From positions 1 through 35,967 of IMG/VR virus record IMGVR_UViG_3300043436_001157: 35,967 nt of DNA. One strand, given 5' to 3'. Positions 1 through 8,046 of this stretch are shown one piece after another. The position numbers and the translations under genes were made by a program. Source of the stretch: a virus. The notes under the pieces are model-generated. The model saw nothing but the letters and a program-made list of their open reading frames with translations. It was not told the origin of the DNA and ran no database searches. Positions within the stretch are counted from its first letter, which is position 1. The number at the start of each line of letters is the position of its first letter.

Positions 1-1
1 A

Positions 2-511
2 TTTGTTTATGAATCGCTTTACGACACCACCAAGATGATTCCTAAGAAGGGTCACTGCTTCGATTGCTCTGGCAATGTAAGAGGTGCGCACATCTGCCCA
101 TTCGTGGATGCTGTCGGGATTGAGTTAACGGTGAGCGGCGATGATGTGATTTCTTCCAAGTCGAAGAAGTACACGCAGGGCATGTCGTTGGTTTATAATG
201 TGAACTGCGATCGTGAAGCTTGGCTGTGCAGCATTGGTGGATTGATGGCAATGCCACTTGCTTATGCAACGGCGGTGGAGATTTATAACTATGGCTTGAC
301 AATCAGCCCAAACCAACGAGTTAACACAACAATAAGCGTGAACACTGGCATCATGAATGATGCACAGGATGGTATGATCGCAGGGCGAGACATTGCAGCG
401 ACAAGATACAGCGAAGAGCTCACAGCGATGTTGCAGAACATGCGACTGCCAAGCGACAATACGTGCTTTGATTGCCGCAGAAATATGAAGTACGTCACAG
501 CTCTTCCATAA
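2..511 (+). CDS. Head-tail adaptor-like structural protein, 5'-truncated
   Basis: This is the C-terminal half of a protein whose full version is at 34032-35078. The frame is open from base 2 and begins FVYESLYDTTKMIPKKGHC, so the gene is cut by the window edge and the methionine at 35 is internal. It contains several Cys pairs (CFDCSGN, CFDCRRN). The function is not recognised. Because the full copy directly follows the major capsid gene and precedes a tail-completion-like gene, a role in head completion or head-tail joining is inferred. Compared with the other copy it lacks four residues near the QRVNTT segment. Its TAA overlaps the next ATG (TAATG). Confidence 0.8.
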   Translation, partial: FVYESLYDTTKMIPKKGHCFDCSGNVRGAHICPFVDAVGIELTVSGDDVISSKSKKYTQGMSLVYNVNCDREAWLCSIGGLMAMPLAYATAVEIYNYGLTISPNQRVNTTISVNTGIMNDAQDGMIAGRDIAATRYSEELTAMLQNMRLPSDNTCFDCRRNMKYVTALP

Positions 512-972
512 TGGCTACACCCAAGGAGATCAGCGGAAGGATTGATGGGCTATTTGCAGAATGGAGCGGAGGGTTCACTCCACTATCTTTTGCTGTTCTC
601 GATATGCGCCGCGAGATGTTTATAAGAATCTTTGGAACTGGCACAAGCGGAGGAACTAACACAGCAGGGCAGAAGCTACCTACTAAGCCATACACTCCTG
701 CATACGCGAAGATAAAAGCTGCAAACGGCAGACCACCATTGGAGCTCACAGGCTTTCTTAAGCGATCATTTGCAACAGACCAAAGCTCAGTATTTGCTCA
801 AGGATTTGGAGTTGTAATCTATATTCAAGCAGATGAGTCTGGCAAGGTAGAAGGATTGCAAAAACTTTATGGACCAATATTTCAACCAACAGACGAGGAG
901 CAAGCAAGGATGTTGCAGCTACATGCAGAACTATTAGTTGAGCAAATCTCAAATCAGATAAGCAAACCATGA
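511..972 (+). CDS. Tail-completion / head-tail joining-like protein
   Basis: A 153-residue protein. The ATG at 511 is chosen because it forms a TAATG junction with the preceding gene and opens with MATPKEISGRID, shared with the second copy at 35078. The central pattern, PTKPYTPAYAKIKAANG followed by PPLELTGFLKRSF, resembles the 'plant a tyrosine/lysine-rich linker, then L-T/D-G-x-L-x-x-S' layout of phage virion morphogenesis (tail completion) proteins. This is a family-level guess, supported by position between head and tail genes. The C-terminus ends at an ATGA overlap with the tail fibre gene. The sequence differs markedly from its allele at the right end. Confidence 0.55.
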   Translation: MATPKEISGRIDGLFAEWSGGFTPLSFAVLDMRREMFIRIFGTGTSGGTNTAGQKLPTKPYTPAYAKIKAANGRPPLELTGFLKRSFATDQSSVFAQGFGVVIYIQADESGKVEGLQKLYGPIFQPTDEEQARMLQLHAELLVEQISNQISKP

Positions 973-3761
973 ACTTACTAAGGACCATAATTGAGCGTTT
1001 AAATCAACGCATTGAAGTTGCGAATATCTTCGACAAGCAGTTTGGCTTATGCGAGCTTAACGCTAACGGCAACGATAAAGCTTGGGTCCATTACATTGGC
1101 AATGGGCAAGCGGAGGTTGTAACCAACTTCGATGCTAAGCAAGGCACATTGTTCTGGGCAAAGCGTGGCAAGGTAACAGTTGCCAAGACCGATGCATACA
1201 AGATGAGCGGCTGCAAGCAGTTGTATGTTACAAGCTTTCCGCTGACAGCTTATGCAGTGGTCCGCAAGAGCCATCTGCCATGCGATGGGGATGATGCTCA
1301 GGACTGGCTTGCTTCAAGAATCTACAAGATTACAAGTGGCACTGATCCACTCTTCAAGCAGAGCATCGGAGTGATTAACTACGAGGTAATTCCGAGCGGT
1401 TACATCAACGAGATTAAGACCTTAACAGCGAACTATGAATGGGCATGTGTCACTGTCGACTTCGACATCCAAGTGATCACAAGCACTGAAGATGGCTGCT
1501 ACGATATTTGCGCAACAGGAGACATTCCACTCCCCGATCTTCCTGCTTGCGTTCCTTGCTTGACGGAGGTTGCTGTTGATGGGGTGACCATTACCGGCAA
1601 CGGAACAGAAGCCGATCCATTGGTGGCAGTTGGAGGCGGTGGAGGCACTCCGCTGATCACCAAAGAAGAAGGCACAAACGTAAGCACTAACACAACTACC
1701 TTAAACTTTACCGGCGCAGGAGTGACGGCTTCGCTGACATCGCCTGGAGTGGTTGAGGTTAATGTGCCAGGCGGAGGCGGAGCAGTGGGAACATTGCAAG
1801 AGGTGACTGATCTCGGCAACAGCACAACCAATAACATTGACTTCATTGCAAATGCAGGGCTTTCATTTGACAACGGCGCATTCTTCCGAAAAGGTACTAC
1901 CGATGCAGGCAATGGCGGCGCAAAGGGCACAGCGCAAATATGCTCCATAAGTTATGAGCTAAAGTGGGAAGCAGGGCGATTATACTACATGCAGCAAGAC
2001 GGCTTCACCATTCGCGATGTGACGCACAACTTTACCTTTGTGCCTCAAGTAACTGATGACAGCACTAAGGGCTTTGTGGTCGGTTCACGTTGGAGCTTGG
2101 ATGATGGCACTGTATACCTATGCTCTGATGCAACAATCGGCGCAGCTGTTTGGGCAGTTGTGACCGTTGGAGGAGTTACATCGGTGACAGGCACAGCACC
2201 AATCGCATCAAGCGGAGGAGCAACTCCAGACATTAGCATCAGCCAAGCTGATGGTAGCACTGACGGATATCTAAGCAGCACAGATTGGAACACGTTCGAT
2301 GGCAAGTTCAATGTGCCAACAGGATTGAGCACCGACTACCTTGATGGCACTGGAACACCGACTGCATTCCCTGCAATTCCAAGCGGCACTGTTACATCGG
2401 TTGACCTTACGATGCCTCCTGCATTCTCTGTCACTGGCAATCCAGTAACATCGAGCGGAACATTAGCGGTTGCAGCGGCAGGGCTAAGCAGCCAATACAT
2501 AAGAGGCGATGGGCAACTTGCAAACTTCCCGACTTCAAGCGGAGGAGGATCAAGTGTAAGCTACTACCTCAACGGATCAGTTGCTCAAGGTACACTTGGA
2601 GGTGTCGCATTTAAGCAGATGAGCGGCACTCCAGTCATTGGAACAGGAACAGACTTCACTATCAATGCTGATGGTTATATTCAATCATTCATCACTGATG
2701 CGAGTGTACCTAATCTGTTGGCAATTCCAGCAGGGAATTGGAACTTTGAGATGTACTTTAGTGCAAATAGCAGCGGAGGTACTCCAAGATTCTACATTGA
2801 GCTCTACAAGCTTAGCGCAGGAACATTGACATTGCTTGCATCAAACTCTGCAACTCCTGAGTTCATCACCAATGGCACTCAGATTGACCTATACACAACG
2901 GCGGTTGCAGTACCAAGCACAGTACTTCTTGCAGCTGATAGGCTTGCAATAAGAGTCTACGTGATCCATAGCAGCAAGACAATCACACTGCACACAGAAG
3001 ACAATCACCTTTGTCAAGTTATTACGACTTTCTCCACTGGCATAAATGCTCTAAACGGCTTAACGGCTCAAGTGCAAAACTTAGCAGTTGGAACATCTGG
3101 AACTGACTTCGCAATATCATCTGCAACAAATACGCACACGTTTAACCTGCCAACGGCGAGCGCATCCAACAGAGGTGCATTGAGTAGTGCTGACTTCACA
3201 ACCTTTGCAGCCAAGCAAGATGCACTGGTTAGCGGCACAAACATCAAGACAATCAACTCGACTTCATTGCTTGGAAGTGGTAATATTTCCATCGCTGCGA
3301 TGGGAGTCTACAAGATATTAACTGATGGAGCTGCATCGAGTGGAACAGCAAACACGTTCAGTCAGTCAGTACTTGTTCCAGGTAATTCAGTTGTGCTTGG
3401 CAATGTTGTTGAGTTTAAAATGAGAGCCCGAAAGACTGGCGCAGCCGGATTGTACACCATTCGATTGTATGCCAACACAACCAACAACTTAAGCGGAAGT
3501 CCTATCTTGTTGGCAACCTTCGTTGCGACATCAGCCAACGCAATTGGGATGCAAATGATAAGAACGGCAGCAATTAAAAATGCGACTACCAATACTGAGA
3601 TGGCACTATCAACTGCAACCAATGCCGCTGATTATGGGAACACTTCCTTCGTATCAAACTCGGTTGATTGGACAACAGATAAGTACATTATCGGAGCAGT
3701 TCAAAATGTAAGCGCAGGCGATTCTTCTTTAATTTCTTATATCTCAATGACAATAGTATGA
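969..3761 (+). CDS. Tail fibre / receptor-binding structural protein
   Basis: A 930-residue modular protein. Residues 1 to about 190 form a conserved N-terminal domain that is duplicated at the right end of the window and probably anchors it to the virion. Gly-rich linkers follow (GGGGGT near residue 222, GGGG near 267). Then come low-complexity fibre modules: GTAPIASSGG near 405, DGYLSSTDWNTFDGKF near 433, and LSSADFTTFAAKQDALVSG followed by NIKTINSTSLLGSGNISI near 738-775. The last two motifs recur in many phage tail fibres. The C-terminal 150 residues look like a globular tip. It starts at an ATGA overlap with the preceding gene and ends overlapping the next ATG. Receptor specificity cannot be read from sequence. 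Confidence 0.8.
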   Translation: MNLLRTIIERLNQRIEVANIFDKQFGLCELNANGNDKAWVHYIGNGQAEVVTNFDAKQGTLFWAKRGKVTVAKTDAYKMSGCKQLYVTSFPLTAYAVVRKSHLPCDGDDAQDWLASRIYKITSGTDPLFKQSIGVINYEVIPSGYINEIKTLTANYEWACVTVDFDIQVITSTEDGCYDICATGDIPLPDLPACVPCLTEVAVDGVTITGNGTEADPLVAVGGGGGTPLITKEEGTNVSTNTTTLNFTGAGVTASLTSPGVVEVNVPGGGGAVGTLQEVTDLGNSTTNNIDFIANAGLSFDNGAFFRKGTTDAGNGGAKGTAQICSISYELKWEAGRLYYMQQDGFTIRDVTHNFTFVPQVTDDSTKGFVVGSRWSLDDGTVYLCSDATIGAAVWAVVTVGGVTSVTGTAPIASSGGATPDISISQADGSTDGYLSSTDWNTFDGKFNVPTGLSTDYLDGTGTPTAFPAIPSGTVTSVDLTMPPAFSVTGNPVTSSGTLAVAAAGLSSQYIRGDGQLANFPTSSGGGSSVSYYLNGSVAQGTLGGVAFKQMSGTPVIGTGTDFTINADGYIQSFITDASVPNLLAIPAGNWNFEMYFSANSSGGTPRFYIELYKLSAGTLTLLASNSATPEFITNGTQIDLYTTAVAVPSTVLLAADRLAIRVYVIHSSKTITLHTEDNHLCQVITTFSTGINALNGLTAQVQNLAVGTSGTDFAISSATNTHTFNLPTASASNRGALSSADFTTFAAKQDALVSGTNIKTINSTSLLGSGNISIAAMGVYKILTDGAASSGTANTFSQSVLVPGNSVVLGNVVEFKMRARKTGAAGLYTIRLYANTTNNLSGSPILLATFVATSANAIGMQMIRTAAIKNATTNTEMALSTATNAADYGNTSFVSNSVDWTTDKYIIGAVQNVSAGDSSLISYISMTIV

Positions 3762-3976
3762 TAGACATAACTCTCGAAGGTGGCTACGTTACCTTTACAA
3801 CATCGGTGATTGGTGCGATTGCATCCAATGTTGAATCTGTCGAAGTGGTTGATGACAACTGCTTGCACTTGGGCACGAATGTCGGAGTGTTCCTAATCAA
3901 TGTGAATCAGTTCACAATTAACGGCATAAAATTCTCGACCTCAGCTGAGGCGGTTAACTACATCATAAACAACTAA
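3758..3976 (+). CDS. Small hypothetical protein downstream of tail fibre
   Basis: A 72-residue protein starting at an ATGA overlap with the tail fibre stop. It is beta-rich and slightly acidic, with no Cys-pair motif, membrane segment or recognisable domain. Its position between the fibre and another tail-associated protein suggests a small virion or fibre-accessory role, but nothing in the sequence proves it. Confidence 0.65.
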   Translation: MIDITLEGGYVTFTTSVIGAIASNVESVEVVDDNCLHLGTNVGVFLINVNQFTINGIKFSTSAEAVNYIINN

Positions 3977-3980
3977 ACAA

Positions 3981-4481
3981 ATGGCAGGCGTAAAAATTAC
4001 AGACTTAGGCACATTGACCACAGCAGTTGATGCAGACTTACTATACATTGTAGATGTTAGCGACACATCGCAATCCCCTCAAGGAACATCCAAGCAGATT
4101 GAGGTGGGCAACATGTTTAGCAGTGGCACTTATACACCGACTGCAAGTGCAGAAACGAATGGCATAATTGTAACACCTAATGCTGCAACATTCATCAAAG
4201 TAGGGAGCATAGTAAGTTGCTCAATTCAATTGGAAGTTATTGTAGATGCAGGAGAGACAACTGGCTCTTTTGAATTGTCGCTTCCAGTGGCATCGAACTT
4301 CACAAATTCCAAGCAGCTATTTGGATTGATGCAGTTCTCTGTTACTGGAACACTGTCTGATATTGTTGGACTTTCAATTGAAGCCGAAACAACAAACAAC
4401 ACTTGCTTCGTTGACCTTGTCACAACAACGGCAGCAAATATGCCTTACTGCGTAATACAATTGCAATATGAAGTCATCTAA
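3981..4481 (+). CDS. Tail-associated structural protein
   Basis: A 166-residue protein whose N-terminus reads KITDLGTLTTAVDADLLYIV, then DVSDTSQSPQGTSKQI. This 'ITDL...D.LYIVDVSDTS' opening recurs at the N-terminus of fibre or appendage proteins in phages of this type. The rest (about residues 50-166) is a beta-rich region rich in Thr, Ser and Val. It probably contributes a short appendage or fibre accessory. It starts 4 nt after the preceding stop and overlaps the lysozyme gene by 14 nt, so virion and lysis genes are on one transcript. Confidence 0.6.
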   Translation: MAGVKITDLGTLTTAVDADLLYIVDVSDTSQSPQGTSKQIEVGNMFSSGTYTPTASAETNGIIVTPNAATFIKVGSIVSCSIQLEVIVDAGETTGSFELSLPVASNFTNSKQLFGLMQFSVTGTLSDIVGLSIEAETTNNTCFVDLVTTTAANMPYCVIQLQYEVI

Positions 4482-4923
4482 CAATGGCATCCGACTCATT
4501 CAGGAGTTTGAAGGCTTGCGTTTAACTTCCTACCTATGCAGCGCAGGAGTGCCGACCATTGGATACGGCGCAACATATTACGCAGACGGCAGCAAGGTAA
4601 AGCTCGGGCAGACAATCACCAATGCGCAGGCGGCGCAACTTCTCAAGGATCACCTTAAGGAGTTCGAGGGCAGCGTGATTGGATTGCTTAACACTACTAA
4701 GGTTAATCAGAATCAGTTCGATGCGCTTGTAAGTTTCTGCTTCAACCTGGGTCCAGCTAACCTTGCTAAATCGCAGCTGTTGAGGTTCATCAAAGCAAAT
4801 CCAAACGACCCGAAGATTGCAGCTGAGTTCCTTAAGTGGAACAGGGCAGGCGGCGAGGTTTCAACCGGACTTGTAAGAAGGAGAAAGAAAGAGGCGCAAC
4901 TATATTTCACACCAATCGTTTAA
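4468..4923 (+). CDS. Phage lysozyme, GH24 (endolysin)
   Basis: A 151-residue T4-type muramidase that hydrolyses the MurNAc-GlcNAc bond of peptidoglycan at lysis. The catalytic pattern is E-8-C-5-T: Glu15 in FEGLRL, Cys24 in YLCSAG, Thr30 in VPTIGYG. The position usually held by Asp is Cys, a variant known in this family. Further family signatures are NQNQFDALVSFCFNLG near residues 75-90 and a C-terminal GLVRRRKKEAQLY typical of GH24 enzymes. No signal peptide or SAR helix is visible, so it should depend on a holin. The next gene encodes a holin-like protein. Confidence 0.95.
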   Translation: MKSSNNGIRLIQEFEGLRLTSYLCSAGVPTIGYGATYYADGSKVKLGQTITNAQAAQLLKDHLKEFEGSVIGLLNTTKVNQNQFDALVSFCFNLGPANLAKSQLLRFIKANPNDPKIAAEFLKWNRAGGEVSTGLVRRRKKEAQLYFTPIV

Positions 4924-4929
4924 GTCAGT

Positions 4930-5130
4930 ATGGCGGCAAGAAGAGTCAGCAAGTTTCGGCAAGTGCTTGATATTATAGTTAAGCACTGGAGGCCGACAAT
5001 TGGCTCTTTGGTGATTCTCTCAAGCGTGTTTGCTTTAATCTTCAAGCAGATATCAACAGAGACACTTGCAGCCATCGTTGCAGCTATGGTGGCCGCAGGA
5101 TACATACCTAAAGCAAATGACAATGGATGA
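4930..5130 (+). CDS. Small holin-like membrane protein
   Basis: A 66-residue protein with a basic N-terminus (MAARRVSKFRQ), one clear hydrophobic stretch at about residues 22-39 (PTIGSLVILSSVFALIF) and a second, Ala-rich one at about 43-58 (ETLAAIVAAMVAAGYI). Its size, two short membrane segments and position 6 nt after the lysozyme gene fit a holin, the protein that forms the inner-membrane lesion releasing the endolysin. There is no sequence family I recognise, so the call rests on topology and context. Confidence 0.6.
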   Translation: MAARRVSKFRQVLDIIVKHWRPTIGSLVILSSVFALIFKQISTETLAAIVAAMVAAGYIPKANDNG

Positions 5131-5599
5131 AGGCAGAGACTCAACGTATACTACAATCGATGAGGGTTGCGTGGTGGGTATTGGCTGCAAGGTCCATACG
5201 CATCACCACACAATTCACATCGAGCCGCAGATAGTATACCAATCGATGGAGAAATTCACTATCTTTGGCAAGAACTATTGCACTAACCAATGGGGGCAAA
5301 CTTTCGAGATTGCTGCCGATGAGCCAATGCCACTGCGACCTACGATGCAACATACCTACGCAAGCGATACAATCACTCCAACGCAATCTGCATTCTTGGT
5401 TAAGCCCAAGGCAGAGCAGAAGATTATCATCAAGCCTCGCACTGAGTTCCGCGAATATCAGCCGACAATGGATGGGCCAGTGATGGGCATGCTGTTGACT
5501 TTTACCATTTACCTCACAGCACAATGGGCATGGAGCTCGATTGATGCCTGGTCTAACCTTTGTAGCGAACTCAAGCAATGTCTTCGCTATTCATCTTAG
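5117..5599 (+). CDS. Lysis-region protein with C-terminal membrane segment
   Basis: A 160-residue protein if started at the ATG at 5117 (a second ATG at 5123 gives 158). Both lie inside the end of the holin-like gene, and the longer open frame further upstream only shadows that gene. A soluble N-terminal part has a His cluster (KVHTHHHTIH near residues 25-34). One probable membrane helix lies at about 121-139 (PVMGMLLTFTIYLTAQWAW), followed by a short tail. It overlaps the PAS-HisKA gene by 22 nt. I do not recognise the family. An accessory lysis or membrane role is possible from context. Confidence 0.6.
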   Translation: MTMDEGRDSTYTTIDEGCVVGIGCKVHTHHHTIHIEPQIVYQSMEKFTIFGKNYCTNQWGQTFEIAADEPMPLRPTMQHTYASDTITPTQSAFLVKPKAEQKIIIKPRTEFREYQPTMDGPVMGMLLTFTIYLTAQWAWSSIDAWSNLCSELKQCLRYSS

Positions 5600-6144
5600 A
5601 AAACTCCATCGACCTCTTCTATGTGGTGACGAATCAAGACGGCAAGATTGTGACCAACAATGAGCTGTTTAAGAATTACGTTAGCCATTTACAGCCCACA
5701 AAAATCACCGACATCATAAGCATCGAAGGTGATAAAGAGGACTTCATAAAAGCAATTGAGACAGCTCGCAAACATGCCCCTGAGCCATCGCGTGTCTATG
5801 CTCGCACTCGGCAGAAAAACGCAAGCGACAGATATAATGTGTGGAACTGCTTCGCCATTGGCGAGACACTTCACTTTGTCGGCATTCAGATTGTCGATGT
5901 GACATCCATCAGCTCGCACGATTACGAGCGGCAAAGATTACTCCTTGAAGAGTTTCGATTTATGTTAAGCCATGAGATCCGGCAACCACTGACCAACATC
6001 GCAGGGCTTGTTCAGATGCTCATGCAGCACCAAGGTGCAAGCGATCTCGACAAGAAGGATGTGCTCTCAATGATTAACACATCAGTCAACAAGCTTGATG
6101 CTGCAATCAAGATACTTGTCAAGAAAGCAGCTCGAGAGTTATGA
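5578..6144 (+). CDS. PAS plus HisKA (histidine phosphoacceptor) protein, no ATPase domain
   Basis: A 188-residue protein. Residues about 1-110 resemble a PAS sensor fold (ENSIDLFYVVTNQDGKIV, then a middle of alternating strands ending in VGIQIVDVTS). Residues about 115-188 are a histidine kinase dimerisation/phosphoacceptor domain: helix 1 carries the H-box FMLSHEIRQPLTNIAGL with His132, and helix 2 runs through DKKDVLSMINTSVNKLDAAI. The protein then stops, so the HATPase_c domain (N, G1 and G2 boxes) of sensor kinases is missing. It cannot phosphorylate itself alone. Possible roles are dimerising with a host kinase, accepting phosphate, or acting as a decoy. It lies inside the lysis region, linked by overlaps to both neighbours. 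Domain assignment is firm for HisKA and fair for PAS. The role is unknown. Confidence 0.85.
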   Translation: MSSLFILENSIDLFYVVTNQDGKIVTNNELFKNYVSHLQPTKITDIISIEGDKEDFIKAIETARKHAPEPSRVYARTRQKNASDRYNVWNCFAIGETLHFVGIQIVDVTSISSHDYERQRLLLEEFRFMLSHEIRQPLTNIAGLVQMLMQHQGASDLDKKDVLSMINTSVNKLDAAIKILVKKAAREL

Positions 6145-6323
6145 CAGAGCAAGAAGCGGATAAGAGACTGGTTAATGTTGCCGCTTGGTATGTGATTGAA
6201 CGTGGAATGCCTGTTTGCGTGGCACTGCAAATACTGCAAGCGGAGCTTAAGGATAAGCGATTATTTTGGGAATCCTCCAAACAACTTATAAAACTGATTC
6301 AAGATGGCATCTGTACGAACTGA
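6141..6323 (+). CDS. Small hypothetical protein
   Basis: A 60-residue, mainly helical protein starting at an ATGA overlap with the PAS-HisKA gene and overlapping the next gene by 20 nt. No membrane segment or known motif is visible. The tight coupling to the HisKA gene makes it a candidate partner, but this is context only. Confidence 0.6.
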   Translation: MTEQEADKRLVNVAAWYVIERGMPVCVALQILQAELKDKRLFWESSKQLIKLIQDGICTN

Positions 6324-6951
6324 AACAATTTATCTCATTGCAATCATTGTACTTGTATTTTTGCTGCTTAAATCTTGCGGCGAAAACGTGTCTAACGATT
6401 ATCGCCTTAAGCACACGATATATGAGGACAGCGTACTTATAGCCTCGCAGAAGAAGATAATCGCACAGAGTGGCTCAGATGCAGCCAAACAAGCGCAGCA
6501 AATTGCAGAGCTCGAAGTGAAAGTCAAGAACGCATCGGAGGTGGTAAAGATTGAAACGAGGACGGTCATCAAGACGCAGATCAAATTAGGTGACACTGTG
6601 ATGGTGAACAACTATCCAATGATTAGAACAGGCAAGCCATTCCTTAAAACAACCGAGTGGTACACAATCGGCGGCATGATCAATCGCCTCGGGTGGTTGC
6701 AGATTGATTCCCTTGTAATCCCTGCCAAGTTCACCTATGCCGTTGGTGATACCATGCGCACTGGCTTCGTTAACCGACTACTTAAGAAGAAGGACACAGT
6801 GGTCCGCATGAGAGTCGATAATCCTAATGTCACAATCACCGGCATGCAGAATATCTACATCAAGGAAGAGAAAAAGTGGCATCAAACAACTGCCTTTAAG
6901 TTGGGAATTGGGATGCTTATTGGTGTGGCCGTAGGTGTGACTGCAAAATAA
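6304..6951 (+). CDS. Spanin-like protein: N-terminal lipobox-like signal, coiled coil, C-terminal membrane segment
   Basis: A 215-residue protein. Residues about 9-24 are strongly hydrophobic (IYLIAIIVLVFLLLKSCG) and end in LLKSC-G, a loose lipobox. Residues about 50-85 form a polar, Gln/Lys/Glu-rich coiled coil (SDAAKQAQQIAELEVKVKNA). The last 17 residues (KLGIGMLIGVAVGVTAK) are a second hydrophobic segment. An N-terminal lipid anchor plus a C-terminal membrane helix is the topology of unimolecular spanins, which fuse inner and outer membranes at lysis. The gene ends the lysis operon, which fits. The Lys at lipobox position -2 is atypical, so a plain N-terminal membrane anchor is the alternative. 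Confidence 0.55.
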   Translation: MASVRTETIYLIAIIVLVFLLLKSCGENVSNDYRLKHTIYEDSVLIASQKKIIAQSGSDAAKQAQQIAELEVKVKNASEVVKIETRTVIKTQIKLGDTVMVNNYPMIRTGKPFLKTTEWYTIGGMINRLGWLQIDSLVIPAKFTYAVGDTMRTGFVNRLLKKKDTVVRMRVDNPNVTITGMQNIYIKEEKKWHQTTAFKLGIGMLIGVAVGVTAK

Positions 6952-7028
6952 TAACAATTTTATTTGGTTAATTATCAAGCACTTGCAAAGCGAGGTAAAA
7001 AATAATTGCATTTATTAATAGTTAAGTC

Positions 7029-7058
7029 TTGCACAATCAAAATAAAGCTATACATTTG
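7029..7058 (+). promoter_or_regulatory. Bacteroidota-type promoter for the early/replication block
   Basis: A -33 TTG at 7029-7031 and a -7 box TACATTTG at 7051-7058 are separated by 19 nt, matching the TTG-N(17-23)-TAnnTTTG promoter pattern of Bacteroidota. It lies in a 148-nt AT-rich gap (6952-7099) that separates the lysis genes from the replication genes. Transcription would start near 7064, giving a leader of about 35 nt before the ATG at 7100. I see nothing else definable in this gap. Confidence 0.75.
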
Positions 7059-7099
7059 TCAAACAATCATTCACTCATAAATCATTTACTCTTTTAATC

Positions 7100-7387
7100 A
7101 TGAACACTTTTTTTAAATCACACGACTCAACGCAGTTCTTCAACTACGATCATTTATCAGGCATCATGTTAACAATCGTGCAAGACGGTTGTCACCAAGG
7201 GCTCTTCCAAAGATGCGACAAGACATCACTTGTACTTGTTCGCCAGTACTCCAAGGAGATGACTCAAGGATTACATGAATCGGTTCGCACTTATCATCCT
7301 TCCGATGTTAACGAGTTCTTCAGAATGTATCAGAAGACATTGCACAATACTCAAGTATCTTTTAAACAATTAATAAATCAATTCTAA
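7100..7387 (+). CDS. Hypothetical early protein
   Basis: A 95-residue protein, the first gene after the promoter at 7029-7058. No domain is recognised. It is rich in His, Gln and aromatic residues, with no membrane segment. The leader position in the early block suggests a host-takeover or regulatory product, but this is only positional. Confidence 0.65.
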   Translation: MNTFFKSHDSTQFFNYDHLSGIMLTIVQDGCHQGLFQRCDKTSLVLVRQYSKEMTQGLHESVRTYHPSDVNEFFRMYQKTLHNTQVSFKQLINQF

Positions 7388-7398
7388 TCAATTTAACT

Positions 7399-8037
7399 AT
7401 GGGCCTAAAAGCACCAAGCGGGAATAACACCTCCCGAGCAATCGCACCGGAAGGAGCGTTTGTTGCAAGATGTTACCAAATTGTTGACCTCGGAACAACG
7501 ATGCAAACAGGACAGTTCCCTGGCAAAAAAAGAAAAGTGCAGTTTATCTTTGAACTGCCAACAGAGCTCCACGAATTTGAACGTGGTGATGGACTTAAGC
7601 CGTTCTATGCTCGCAGCATTTACAACCTTAGCATGAACGAGAAGGCAGTGCTCCGCCGCGACATCGAATCATGGGCAGGAAAAAAGATGAGCAATGAGAT
7701 CGCGGAGAACTTCGACATCTTCACGCTACTTGGAAAGCCTTGCATGGTTAACATCACGCATGTGACCAAAGGAGATGCAACCTATGCCAACATCATCGGC
7801 ATGTCTCCAGTGCCGAAAGGATTAGTTTGCCCTCCTGCATTCAACAGCGCACTATGTTACAACACCGAGGAGCATGATGAGGATGTATTCAATCAGCTGC
7901 CCGAGTTCATCCAGGATAAGATCAAGATGAGCGATGAGTGGATTGCGAGAATCAGCAAGCCAATTCCAGTGGAGCGAGCGGCGGCATTTGTTGCTGAGTC
8001 TGAAGCAGAAGCAGAAGATGACGGTTTTCCGTTTTAA
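7399..8037 (+). CDS. Single-stranded DNA-binding-like protein
   Basis: A 212-residue protein. The N-terminal 150 residues look like a beta-rich nucleic-acid-binding domain (KRKVQFIFELPTEL, then KPCMVNITHVTKGDATYANI). The C-terminus is an acidic tail, EAEAEDDGFPF, almost the same form as the DDDIPF tip with which bacterial SSB recruits partner proteins. It most likely coats single-stranded DNA during phage replication and recombination and docks partners through this tail. It heads a block that includes an exonuclease and a helicase. A GC-rich hairpin follows at once. The OB fold itself cannot be confirmed by eye. Confidence 0.7.
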   Translation: MGLKAPSGNNTSRAIAPEGAFVARCYQIVDLGTTMQTGQFPGKKRKVQFIFELPTELHEFERGDGLKPFYARSIYNLSMNEKAVLRRDIESWAGKKMSNEIAENFDIFTLLGKPCMVNITHVTKGDATYANIIGMSPVPKGLVCPPAFNSALCYNTEEHDEDVFNQLPEFIQDKIKMSDEWIARISKPIPVERAAAFVAESEAEAEDDGFPF

Positions 8038-8046
8038 TAAATAACA

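Larger units (their letters stand above)
1..1400. repeat. Left copy of the diverged terminal repeat
   Basis: This segment matches 34556-35967 in gene content and order: end of the adaptor-like gene, the whole tail-completion-like gene and the start of the tail fibre. Base 1 aligns with 34556 and base 1400 with 35967. The 12-nt difference in length is an in-frame indel near 340-365. Identity is uneven: long identical runs (for example around 1085-1200) alternate with a clearly diverged stretch near 545-900. It is therefore not an exact terminal redundancy. Confidence 0.95.

Noticed and set aside
1-1400. Exact direct terminal repeats of a linear genome
   Set aside because: The two copies differ at many positions and in length by 12 nt, so they are not an identical terminal redundancy.
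1499-1948. Minus-strand open frame within the tail fibre gene
   Set aside because: It is Pro/Val-rich and mirrors the Gly/Thr-rich fibre codons on the other strand. Other long minus frames (such as 2045-2332, 5141-5578, 17194-17769, 19978-20538, 21532-22176 and 30282-31076) are rejected for the same reason.
5260-5267. TATCTTTG as another promoter box
   Set aside because: It lies inside a coding region with no TTG at -33 and no following start codon. It shows that lone -7 boxes occur by chance here.
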